From Scedosporium boydii (Eukaryota > Ascomycota > Sordariomycetes > Microascales > Microascaceae), in NCBI GenBank assembly GCA_002221725.1, contig NJFT01000085.1, positions 62,001 through 126,000 on the forward strand: 64,000 nt of DNA, written 5' to 3'. Positions 54,450-64,000 of the stretch are shown piece by piece. The notes below the pieces were generated by a model, which saw only the letters and a list, made by a program, of their open reading frames with translations, was not told the origin of the DNA and did no database searches. Position numbers and translations under genes: made by a program. How positions within the stretch are numbered: the stretch's first letter is position 1; every line of letters begins with the position of its first letter.

Positions 54450-54772
54450 CTCTGCTGGGATTCTTAGAGGAAAAGTGCTTTATATAGAGTGTAAAAGTAA
54501 AAAGAAGAGACAAAGGCTGGAGAAAGTCTTAGATAGCAGCACCACCTATACTACATATATATAAGGAAGACCTACAAAGCCAAAAGATGGAAGATAGAAG
54601 TTAGAGTCCAGCTCTAAGGATCTAGGCTTTAGTAGGAGGGGTAGTGGGAGGAGGAGGTTGGAGGAGGATGTGGGAGATTTGGAACCTGGGTGGATGTGTA
54701 GGAGGGAGAGTTTGAAGGTGATGGTTCGCAGGAGGAGATGGGCCTTTATATAGATGTGGGGAGGTAGATAGT
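54450..54772. other. purine-rich lead-in to the tandem array
   Basis: AG-rich on the + strand, with GGAGGAGG-type runs around 54635-54680. Short phrases resemble the tandem units that follow, so this may be a decayed upstream part of the array. No gene. Confidence 0.5.
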
Positions 54773-55665
54773 GATCAGGGGTGACAGAGATGGTGAATCA
54801 TAGGTGGACCTGGAGCAGGAAGGTGAGTTGGTTTGTGTACTCAAGTTGGAAGGAAGGATGGAGTTTATTTACATGTGTTGTTTGTAGCTTGCAATAGAGA
54901 GATGTAGAGGTGGCCTGTGATCAGGGTATAGTAAAGGTAGAAAATTGCAAGTGGACCTGGAGCAAGAGAGTGAATTGGTTTGTATACTGGAGTCGGAAGG
55001 AAGGATGGAGTCTATGTCTAGATGTTGTCTGTGGCTTGTGATAGAGGTTGATAGAGGTGGCTTGTGATCAGGGTATGATAGAAGTAGTAAATTGTAAGTG
55101 GACCTGGAGTGAGAGAGTGAGTTGATTGTATTCTGTAGTTGGAAGGAGGGAGGGTGTCTTTTTTGTATGTTTTGTTTGCAACTTGTGATGGAGATTGATA
55201 GAGGTGGCTGGTGATCTAGGAATGATTAACGTAGTTAACTGTAAACAGGCCTGGAGTAAGAGAGTAAATTTGTTGCTGTGTTTGACTTGGAAGGAGGTAG
55301 TGTGTATATCTTTATATCTTGTTTGCAACTTGTGATATCTGCATGTGGAGGTGGCTGTTGATCAGGGATAGTAGAGATAGTAATTTACAAGTATATCTAG
55401 AGTTGGAGAGTGTGTTTGTTGGTGTACTTAACTTGGAAGGAAGTAGATGGTGATTGGGGGATAGTGGAGATGGTGATTCACAAGTAGATCTAGAGTAAGA
55501 GAGTGAGTCTGTCTATGTGCTCTATTTGGAAGGAAGTAGCTGGTGATGAGGAAACAGTAATTTACAAGTAGACCTGGAGTAAGAGAGCGAGTCTGTTTGT
55601 ATTCTCTACTGAGAGGGAGGTGTGTACATGTGTGTTTTGTTTGCAGCTTGTCAATCACCTGGACC
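54773..55665. repeat. degenerate tandem array, period about 147 bp
   Basis: Units start with GATCAGGG or a close variant at 54773, 54919, 55066, 55213 and 55360, giving spacings of 146, 147, 147 and 147. Two shortened units start at 55452 and 55545 (spacings 92 and 93). Shared internal phrases include GTGGACCTGGAG(Y)AAGAGAGTGA, TTGGAAGGA and, in the full-length units, GCTTGTGAT plus GAGGTGGCTKGT. The short units lack the second half. The units have diverged in sequence but keep their length. There is no coding capacity. The array sits at the right edge of the accessory region, next to a conserved metabolic gene. Confidence 0.85.
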
Positions 55666-55967
55666 GGGGACTGGCATCTCTTCATGTACCACACGAGAAC
55701 TTGAAGTTTGGGTAAAGAGGGAAGGAAAGCCAAATTCTATTCATGATCTCCATCTTCTGTTCCAGTCTGAGTATCCAACACAAATATCTTTACATTGACG
55801 ACGGAGGCAAGACCCGAACCGAGAAAAGGGCGGACTGGTATGTTACCAAGCTTATCCAATATGCTTCCCACCTCCTATTAATCGAAACGCTTGTAGATCG
55901 CTTATCCTCAATTTCCGACCTTCCTCCCGACAACATTGATCTCCATTCCGATCCGTTCCTCTCTCCA

Positions 55968-57092
55968 TCACAACTTCGACCAAATCCTCCTGTCGTCCTC
56001 GCCTTCCAAATCCCCTTCGATCTCAACATTCAAGCCCCCTCCAATGGGAGCCTCCGACTGCAATACCACCTCCTGGCAATCCTCCCTCCCGACGCCATTC
56101 GCAAACTGCACAACCACAAAGTCGACCTTGTCCTCCGGCCTACCCAAAACCACCATGGGCGCATGCCACGTTCCGGCACCGTACGTGACGGCCTGGTCTG
56201 CCGACGCGACGAAGGCTTGCAACTTCTCGAGATCGGGCAATCCCGGGCCAGGGAGATCGCGGCCAGTCGGGGTGGGCATGGCGGCGTAGATGGGGGAGTG
56301 GTGGAGCGTCGGGGCCACGATGATGAGGTAGGCGGCCTTTCGGCGGGGGGAGGAGAGGGGGATGAAAGTCTGCGTTGTGTAGGGGTGTCTTTCGAGGATG
56401 GTGACGGGAAATAGATGAGTTTTCCTCGCCTGGGGTAGGTAGACCGCCGGTGCCCGATATTCACTGCTGACCAGATGCCTGGGAATGTTGGCCTTGCCCA
56501 CAGGAGAAGCAGACGATGAAGACGAAGACGAAGTAGAAGTAGAAACATCGAACTCCTCGGCAATGGTAATATCATCAGGATCATTAGAAAACGTAGGAAG
56601 ATCATTAGACCTCCCATGCTGTGGCTGCTGGTCCTGGTGGTCATGCACGCGAGTAGAACGCTCCCCCGCCTGGGTCTGGGTATGAGCATCCATCACCTCC
56701 CCCCTTTCCCGACTCCTCCTCCTCTTCTTTTCTTCCTCAGCGTCCCGGATGGCATCCCGCACGGACGACGCAGAGGCGGAAACGGGATGCAAGGGTCGCG
56801 ATCTGCAGACAAACAGGTCGATGGCCAGGTCGGCCGGGACTCTGCTGGGGGCCTGCGAGTAGAGATCCCGCGGGCGCGACACGTTCTGGTACTTGATAGC
56901 GGTGCCCTGGTTGGCGGGCACGGCATCGAAGGGGAGGGAAGAAAGAATGGGGGAGTTGGGCACGGGGACGGGCAGCTGGAGGTTTCGACGGGGGTTTTCG
57001 ATGACGTCGCCGAAAGGGGCGAAGGACGATGCCGTCAATGGTTGGGCGGGGACTGTGAGGGAGAAGTGCCCGATGGACACCTGGAGAGACAT
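55968..57092 (-). CDS. DAL3: ureidoglycolate lyase (ureidoglycolate hydrolase family)
   Basis: Splits ureidoglycolate into glyoxylate and urea, the last step of allantoin breakdown for nitrogen. A single frame from ATG 57092 gives 374 aa. The N-terminus has the family lead LTASSFAPFGDVIENP (about residues 19-34) and GTAIKYQNVSRP (about 63-74). The cupin-like core has ILERHPYTTQTFIPLS, then KAAYLIIVAP, LQAFVASADQAVTYGAGTWH and APMVVLG, with the catalytic-pocket His and Lys region recognisable. Fungal members are usually about 200-270 aa; the excess here is one insertion of roughly 90 residues (about 113-205), basic then Ser/Asp-rich, probably a disordered loop. The core is otherwise complete with no frame damage. 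The symbol is by family, after the yeast gene. In fungi such genes are typically under nitrogen catabolite control; I did not verify GATA sites here. Confidence 0.92.
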   Translation of the reverse strand: MSLQVSIGHFSLTVPAQPLTASSFAPFGDVIENPRRNLQLPVPVPNSPILSSLPFDAVPANQGTAIKYQNVSRPRDLYSQAPSRVPADLAIDLFVCRSRPLHPVSASASSVRDAIRDAEEEKKRRRSRERGEVMDAHTQTQAGERSTRVHDHQDQQPQHGRSNDLPTFSNDPDDITIAEEFDVSTSTSSSSSSSASPVGKANIPRHLVSSEYRAPAVYLPQARKTHLFPVTILERHPYTTQTFIPLSSPRRKAAYLIIVAPTLHHSPIYAAMPTPTGRDLPGPGLPDLEKLQAFVASADQAVTYGAGTWHAPMVVLGRPEDKVDFVVVQFANGVGREDCQEVVLQSEAPIGGGLNVEIEGDLEGEDDRRIWSKL

Positions 57093-59412
57093 GGCGGCGG
57101 ATGAGATGGGATGAACGGGGTGAATGAGTGGGGGTAGGTGGGATGGGCGGGATGAGTGTGAGGTGGGAATGAGAATGAGACCTGGGAGTGATCAACGTTG
57201 CGGTGAGATCAATTGATGCGGCTGGTGGCTGGTCTTGTCTCGGGTTTGACGGCCTCGGATCCAGGGGATTCTGGCAGTTATTTTCGCGAAAGAATTGATT
57301 TAGCCTTGAGTGGAATGAGTGGAGATCCCAGTCGTCCCCGGCCGCGAGAGTATTTCGGTATCGATGTGATGCTGAGCGTCGTTGACTGAACTGTTTTCTG
57401 GGGGGTTTGGAGCTTGTCGACGTGTTTTGGTGGATCGATTCGATTCGACGCGCAATTTCCTGAGATGAGGCTGGGAATGAGAGTAATAATGTTAATAAAT
57501 GTTAAGGAAGTAGTATGTCTTTAGTGTGGCGGTTAGCAATTCAAATCGGGCTCTTAGCGTCGGGGCTCTTTCCCCTTTCTGCATCGCAGCCCAAAACACT
57601 GCCGCGTTGGTCCGGGCAATCATCAACCACAAACCACAAGTCAAAGCACGAGCACGACCCATCGCCAGGGCCGAGAGCCATCAATCGATCTCAATCGTGA
57701 ATACCGAGGCAGATCTACGGAGTCTCGAATTGATCCATCATCATCATCCATCACATGAACTCCATACAACCCGTTCCAATCCAGTTCCATCCCATCTCTC
57801 GTATCACGTTCAGTTCATGCCCTAGCTCACTTTAAAAATTCAGGACCGAGACTGACCTGAACCAATCCATTTGTTCAGTGACATTTCCCGATTGATGATT
57901 ACTTGTTGTATCCTTCGGACGGGTGCCGAACGTACTCCTGTCCAATAAGCCGTGAGGCCTATAATTGGGCCGACCTGAGGCCGGAATCGGAACTAAGCCG
58001 TCTCGCGGGCCGGGAACTACGCCAGAGTCTCCCTCCGCGGGTATCAAAACCGGAATAGTGAGGGCGCCAGATGGCATCGGACGTCTTCCATGAGACCAGA
58101 CTTCACCAAGATCTAGACGATGCATCATGCAGTTAAGTGGCTCAGACCTTTCTCTTTCCCCGACACGCACGCTGGGCGCACCTCCTTCAACACCGCCGCA
58201 AGAACTCCTGCAAGATGCCGCCTAGTTCACGCGTCGATCGGCCACGCAGCGTTGCATCGGAAAAACAGCCGCCGCAATGGTGGCAGAAGAGATCACAGGT
58301 GGTTCGTCGGCTGCCAAGGCTGTGCTGTCGAGCGGTTATAGGCAAAATTTCCACAAGCGTTGGAGATCCTTTGTTTCTGCTGGCACTTTCATCCGCCGAG
58401 CTCAGAGATGAAGCAGTCATTCGAGATGGTGAAGATGGAAAGCCAGCCATTGTACTCCACTGTCCGCTGATCGTTCATCCCATTTCCCCTTTTTTTTCCG
58501 CCTTGTTATCTTTGAAAGGAAGGAAAATGAACGGTAATGATCGCCAGGAAATGGAAATCTCCGCTCGAGGGACACAAAACTCGGAAGAGAAAAATAAGAC
58601 GGAAGTGACATTTTATCCCAACTTTCCTCCCATTATCCCGGCGCAGATCTCGAACCAAAAGACAAGCCAGGGCAAGTAGAATGGAAAGAAATGGTGGCAA
58701 GCGCTTCCTTCGACGAACCATTCCATGGAAGTTTATGGGAGAAGGGTTCATTCGACCATGGAGATAGTATCTCCAGCTCGATGGTTCAAAGATGGGAAGT
58801 CTTCCTTCACGCACCGCTCCTTTTTTTCTCTCCCCATCCTCTTTTGCTCGTGGCAGGTGTTCATCCCAGCCGAAGTCGATCAAGCTTCAAAACATCATTT
58901 TGCCAGCCCGGCTGTTTATAGCGAGAGGCTGTGTGCATCATTCGGCTGCAATAGCCCTTGCTCTATATCACATTCGCCTTCGTCGTTCATGCGGATGCAT
59001 TGGGTGTTGGGGGTGATTAGAGGACTGGTATATAGACTGAGCAATTCGTGAAGCCCCTCGTTTGCCCATCCTTTGCTTCCTCGGGTTTCCCCTCTTGGAT
59101 CTCGTCCTTTAGGTCACCTTCGTTCGTGTGGCCGCTGGGTTCTCATTCTTTTGATTGTTTCTTTTTCCCCATCGCTCGACTGTTTTACTTTTATTGCTCT
59201 CTGCCGAGATCCCGGTTACTTCTCTCGTTTAAAGATTCTTGGTGGGATTAAGACCGGAAGCGTTCATTCTCTAGACATCTTCAACTTTACGCGAGACGAA
59301 GCAAACCCCGGATTGTCTGAAAAGCCTTGGGCATCTTCAGCAAGAACGGACTTCAACCCGATTACCACAACGTCAATGCCCACTCGGTAGCAAACCGCTA
59401 CCTTCAAACACG
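57093..59412. other. intergenic between divergently transcribed genes
   Basis: About 2.3 kb that should hold promoters for ureidoglycolate lyase (-) and the small membrane protein (+). Open frames here (57515-57825, 58120-58679, 58691-59051) lack family resemblance. The last several hundred bases before 59413 are pyrimidine-rich with T runs, typical of a fungal leader. Nothing else identified. Confidence 0.45.
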
Positions 59413-60009
59413 ATGCGCCTCCCAAGGATACCAACAGTCCTCGAGACCTCCTCCAACATCCTCCTCCCAAGGCAAGACGACACAAACACCAACAACTCCA
59501 ACAACCAAGAAACCACAATCATAACCACCACCACAAACCCTTCCATCGCCATCATAGTATTCACCGTCATCCTCGCCATAACTCTGTTCTTCGTTCTCAT
59601 CCTCACCCTCTACTGCGTCCTCTCCAAACGCTGGGCCTCCAAGCGCCGAGACATAGAAGCGGCGCATGCCCGCCCGCCGCGGACCGCCGAAATCACCACC
59701 GAGATTAAACCTATCACGAAGAAGAGTGGGGGCAAGCGCGTCCCTACACTCGTGTTTCAGCAGCACGAGCCCGACGCGCATGGGTACTTTGCGCCGCTTT
59801 ATCTGTCACGCGAGGGTCGGCGCAGTGGTGGGGTGGAGGGTATGGATGAGGATCGGCTGGCGGATGTGAAGAGGGATGTGCTGGAGGTTTTCGATCCTGC
59901 TATTTTGGAGGTGATGGGAGAGGAAAAGAAGAAGAAGGCGGATGAGAGAGTGTCCGTGAGGGATTTGGTTGAGGAGGGTAAGGGGAAGAAGAAGAAGACG
60001 AGGCCATGA
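59413..60009 (+). CDS. small single-pass membrane protein
   Basis: A 198-aa single-exon frame. It starts MRLPRIPTVLETSSNILLPR with no clear signal peptide, then has an Asn/Thr-rich stretch (about residues 22-43) and one strong transmembrane helix (SIAIIVFTVILAITLFFVLILTLYCVL, about 44-70). A positive stop-transfer segment KRWASKRR follows, so the C-terminal 125 residues are probably cytosolic. That tail has GYFAPLYLSREGRR, an Asp/Glu/Lys-rich helix and a KKKK-ending basic terminus. I recognise no named family; ascomycete genomes contain many such uncharacterised single-pass proteins. The ATG is the first in a frame that begins about where the pyrimidine-rich leader ends. Confidence 0.65.
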   Translation: MRLPRIPTVLETSSNILLPRQDDTNTNNSNNQETTIITTTTNPSIAIIVFTVILAITLFFVLILTLYCVLSKRWASKRRDIEAAHARPPRTAEITTEIKPITKKSGGKRVPTLVFQQHEPDAHGYFAPLYLSREGRRSGGVEGMDEDRLADVKRDVLEVFDPAILEVMGEEKKKKADERVSVRDLVEEGKGKKKKTRP

Positions 60010-61831
60010 TGAGTGATTTATGGGGTATGATGGTGTTATGATTGAGAAAGACGAGATAAGCTTTTCATTTTTACTTGGGCGTTGAATAGGTATTGGCTTT
60101 GGGTCTGGACCATAGACATAGACGGCGAGTCGGGCGTTGGCTTAGGTGTTTGGATTTATGTTACGAATTACTTTTTAAACTACGGATATCGTCGAGCTTT
60201 TCTGCGATTTACATGACTAGAATTGATGCTGATGCTCCATTGGACGTGCTCTTCAAGCTAGCACCTTCCGAAGGGGATAAAAAACCTCTCTTCTCTTCGT
60301 GCATCCAAGTCAGATCTCCAGTTTCCTCGATCACCATGGCCTCGACAAGAGGGGACCAGCAGCCATCCTCACCCCGTCTCATGAGATTCAATATTCTCTC
60401 GTCCAAGGCAGTTCAGCTCTCGGGTTGTCCAACGCCACTTCGATCTGCAATCTAACTGAACCGCGGCCACAAAGCCATGGGCATGGCATTTCCCTCCCAT
60501 CAAGGTCGCTTTCCTGCCGTAATAAAAGCATACCTTAGATACGGGTCATCATTACGTTCCCGCTTTCCACGATGTCCCATGACACACACCGCAGTAGGGA
60601 ATGAATCACGATATCTTCGCGGGAAACGACTCGTAACAGACACGACACGACCGGGATGCTCAAGATCATGCCAAAACATACCCACGACGAGCTATTCAGT
60701 AACTTCATCAATAAACCCAACCAAACCAGGGAAAAGGCTCTCCCATCCCATTCCGCCCTCGCCGAGCTCGCTTCCGGCTGAACACCCCAGCCCAATTACC
60801 CATCCCAACGGACTAGAACCGAGTCAGTCCCCAATCCCCCCGTCTGCGTCGCCCTTATCTCTGGTCTAGATCATTATTCAAGCAACCAGGACGCAATTTT
60901 TGGAACCCGTTTTTCTAAAAACAGCACTGCGCTCGTGGTAAACGACATGCCGGACCATGAACCCGAGGACGGGAAGTGCAACGAAAACAAAAATCAGATA
61001 TACCCGTCCGTAGCTCAAATGTACCACGTCGAGATGTATAAATAGAAACAGCTTTATACGGCCTTGGCTTGTTTCCCGGGAGAAACGGTTTGCTCCCAGC
61101 GGCATGTAATATCTCGTGCCGTTCAGCTTCTATGTCTCAGAGTATGCCTCACAAAAATATCTCATTGAGAGTCAACGGGAGTATTTCCACCTCGTGTTTC
61201 CTTTTCCCTTTTGTCTGGAATTGAGATACATTGCTCTCTGTTCCGGGTTGGGTGCGGTCAGATGCTAGTGCCGGGGGCCGGGCTGATTCGAATCTGTGTC
61301 AGGCCATGACAATATGGAGATGCATGTAGATTTGTATCTTTAAGCCCTTGTTTGCATGAGTTTGAGGGCCTGATTTCCCATCCCGACCTTCTGGATGCCA
61401 TGTGGAGGCAAAGAAGGTAAGGTTTGGAAGTGTTGGCCAAACGATTGCCTCCAGACATAGCAATCAGAGCGGAACATGAAGTTAGACTATCCTTGGGAGA
61501 GTGGCAAAATCAGATGCCCCCAGGCTTGTCTCAACAGTTATCAGAAGTTGTAAATAGTTAAGTGATGTCACTATAGGTTCGTGGGAGAGTTCATTGTGGT
61601 TGGAAAGTATATCGATAATAGAGAGTCATTAAACTATGCTTTTCCGCCTTGCTAACACCTTCATCGCCTTGGCGAAAGCGTGGTAAATGACATCAATGAT
61701 GTTTAACAAATAGACATCAGAGCAGGCATCAGCCGAACAATGAAATAAGAGTAAAGGAAAAGAGAAATATAGGAAACAGGAAGAAAAGGAGAATGAAGAA
61801 CCTCCCTCCCATAATACCATTCTCCTCGCAA
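60010..61831. other. intergenic, no gene seen
   Basis: About 1.8 kb between the 3' ends of the small membrane protein gene (+) and the laccase-like gene (-). Open frames at 60093-60455 and 60477-60869 are short, with no recognisable product. No RNA gene or repeat recognised. Confidence 0.45.
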
Positions 61832-63968
61832 TTACCACACCCACCTCCTCCTCTGCCTCAACCCCGAGTCCAACATGGGCAACCACGGACTCTTCGGCGC
61901 ATACGCCCTCCAAGCATTACAATTCGGCACCATCTGATTCAAATGCATCAACTGCGGGATATCGCTCTTCCTCTCCAAGAACTGCATCCCGAACCCCTGA
62001 CTCACATGCCACCCGATGTGACAATGCAACAGCCAAGCCCCGGGGTTATCTGTGTAAAAGGCAATGACCATCCATCCGCTCCCGGGCATCTGCTCGACGT
62101 CCCTCCTCGGCGGGTTATCGAACTTGAGCTGCGAAAAGTGCTGGTCGCGATCGAACCGACCTTCCCCTTTACCCAGGACGAGGAAGTCGTGGCCGTGCAG
62201 GTGGATGGGGTGCGGCAGAATAAAGTTGTTCTGGATGATCCAGTACGTCCAGACGTCGGCGTGTGGGATCTCGATGATGTTGTGCTTGGGCTTCCACGCG
62301 TTGTCGCTCTCGTAGATGTATTCGAGGATGGGATGGTCCCATTCGATCTCGATGTCCACGTCGTTGATTTCCCATCGGAACACCTTGCCGCGGAAGTCGA
62401 CAACGGGCTGCTCGAGATCGACGCGGAGCTCGCCGGGGTCGAAGTCGTTGGGGTCGAGATGCCTCTCGAGGTAAGGCACGAGGTTCTTCTCGTTCTCGCA
62501 CGCGGCTGCGAAGGACACGCCCTGGTCCGTCGGCAGCGCGTCGTCGTCGGCACCTTCGTATGAGAAAATGGCCGCAGGGAAGGGATTCTGCGTTCGGCCG
62601 CAGTTGTTGCGCGCTTCCATCGTCACGTTGAACCAGTAGTTGTCGACGGGCTGGTTCGCCTCGATGATGACGTCGTACCGCTGACCGACGGCTAGGAAGA
62701 TCCTATCACGGACGGTAGGCTCCGTGACGACTAGGTCCGCTTGGATAATCTTCATCGTGTGGCCCACGAGGCTGACGGTGATGGAATTGTCCACGCTCGT
62801 GTTGATGAGACGGAGCCGGTGAGTCTTGCCCGGCGTCAGCTTGATGCGGTCGTACGCGCCTTTGGACGGGTCCGCGTGGTGGACATTCTTTCCGCGGAAG
62901 AGAATGTTCTGGCTGTCTGGCGGGCCAGAGATCTCGGCTGCTCGTCCGAGGTTGTCGGCCGTGTCGTGATAGTAGTCGTTGATGATGTCTACAAGTTTTC
63001 TGTCGCGTTAGATAGGCAACATCCTCTAGAGTAATAAGCTGATTCTGGACACTTTGGAGGTTTCTCAACTTACATGGGCCGAGATCGATATCGTAATTTT
63101 CCACTGCAGGGCCATTTACAATCATCGCTCCGAAAACACCATTGCCATATTGTCCAGAGTAATGGCTGTGCCACCTGTTTCCCGCGAGCCTGGATTAGCT
63201 TCACTTGAAATGGACCACTGCACCATCTTTCCTTCCATTGGAAAATTACTTGAAAAAATAATAGGAACTCAACTTACCAAGAGTTTCCGTATTGAACCAC
63301 ATGGAACGAGTACGTCTTGCTCGCGCCCGGTGGAATGGGACATTCCGTCACTCCGTTTGCTCCATCTTGGTCACTCTCTCCAATCTGCCTGATTCCGTGC
63401 CAATGGATCGAGGTACTGCGGGAGAAGAGAAAAGAAAAACGAACAATGTTAGCTTTTTAGCCGCCAAAGGGACCACCCACAAATCCCCCGATTCTCGACA
63501 AAACAAGGCCGGACTCTGCGCCCAGCAGTGCACTGAAAGGAAGGGAAACTGCAACCAACACACGGCTTGGGTTGAAATTGAGAAGACTGCAAACCAGAAG
63601 ACAAGATAACAACACCGACAAGAACAGAGGTAGGCGAATGGCTGGTCGTGAGAAAGCGTGAGCGAGAATAGAAACCAACTTACCCGTTGTCTTGCAACAT
63701 ATTATGCACATTGACGACGATGTAGTCACCCCAATCTAAATTTGTCGTAAAATCTTCAGAAATCCGTTTCCCAAGATAGGCAACACGGGTCGGGATACAA
63801 GGCCCCCCGTTTCCCCAATCCCAGTGTTTGCCTGCATTGTTGGGGTCTCATATATTGCCCACATTAAGCCGGAGGGTGGAGGGCGGAAAGCGGGTTGGGA
63901 TAAGAGCAGGGTCTGGAAATGACAGAAAGGCCCCTTACCAGCTACAATTGTTGGTCCGGGATATTGTC
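61832..63968 (-). CDS. laccase-like multicopper oxidase, 5' end outside window
   Basis: Oxidises phenolic or related substrates and reduces O2 to water; normally secreted. Visible exons (minus strand) are 63968-63939, 63831-63684, 63415-63278, 63174-63074 and 62988-61832, all joining in phase. A further upstream exon with the start and signal peptide must lie beyond 64000, since an acceptor CTCAG precedes 63968. All four copper signatures are present: L1 SIHWHGIRQ, L2 WWHSHYSGQYGNG, L3 HPIHLHGHDFLVLG and L4 HCHIGWHVSQGFGMQF. L2 has Trp where Tyr is usual (WYHSH). Ten residues after the L4 Cys is Phe, a position that tunes type-1 copper potential. The N-terminal part begins GQYPGPTIVAG. The C-terminus is short (LRQRRRWVW). 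Melanin, lignin and detoxification roles are all possible; the sequence does not decide between them. Confidence 0.93.
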
Positions 63969-64000
63969 CTGAGGGGATTTAGAGTTAGCCTAATGAGGTT

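Noticed and set aside
19000..55700. Starship or other DNA transposon as cause of the accessory block
   Set aside because: I found no DUF3435-type tyrosine recombinase, no transposase motif and no terminal inverted repeats at the block edges by reading.
55742..56414. 223-codon plus-strand frame
   Set aside because: Most of it is antisense to the C-terminal core of ureidoglycolate lyase, and the rest has no protein-like features.
61793..62563. 256-codon plus-strand frame
   Set aside because: It is antisense to the copper-binding C-terminal half of the laccase-like gene, whose motifs are unmistakable on the minus strand.
1..64000. tRNA, rRNA and CRISPR arrays
   Set aside because: I looked for tRNA B-box-like GGTTCRANTCC with a matching acceptor stem and for regularly spaced short repeats with unique spacers; none was convincing, and CRISPR is not expected in a fungus.

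Overview
The window is a piece of a filamentous ascomycete (Pezizomycotina-type) nuclear genome. The evidence is short spliceosomal introns (mostly 45-130 nt, GTAHGT donors, CTRAC-like branch sites, YAG acceptors), a five-exon eL42 ribosomal protein gene, and families typical of moulds: a fungal P450, a DNMT5-type methyltransferase, an ascomycete laccase-like oxidase and ureidoglycolate lyase. I cannot name the species. Exon boundaries below were worked out by hand from splice motifs and reading-frame phase.

Left part, 0.7-19 kb, is ordinary gene space. It holds a cytochrome P450 (668-2932, +), a SAP-like membrane protein (4660-6106, +), ribosomal protein eL42 (7408-8204, +), a 2H-phosphoesterase-like protein (8542-9610, -) and a DNMT5 locus (10841-18958, -). 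DNMT5 carries a complete cytosine methyltransferase domain, zinc-binding clusters and a SNF2/RING ATPase. Its reading frame is broken by one in-frame TAG at 14123-14125, and a small inverted relic of its helicase part lies just downstream (10438-10537).

Middle part, about 19-55 kb, looks like accessory or lineage-specific sequence: few recognisable genes, many short coding-like stretches, several interrupted by stops or frame changes. The recognisable members are a five-exon CorA-like membrane protein (23013-25337, +), a divergent SRPK-like kinase (31527-33052, -) and a small orphan Rcat (RING2) protein (41189-41681, -). A 42-bp inverted repeat sits at 50.3/51.3 kb. The region ends in a degenerate tandem array with a period near 147 bp (54773-55665).

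Right part, 56-64 kb, returns to conserved genes: ureidoglycolate lyase of purine/allantoin catabolism (55968-57092, -), a small single-pass membrane protein (59413-60009, +) and a laccase-like multicopper oxidase whose 5' end lies beyond the window (61832-63968, -). No operon-like logic links the genes. The most notable point is the interrupted DNMT5, a methylation-maintenance gene, next to a region full of broken gene fragments.
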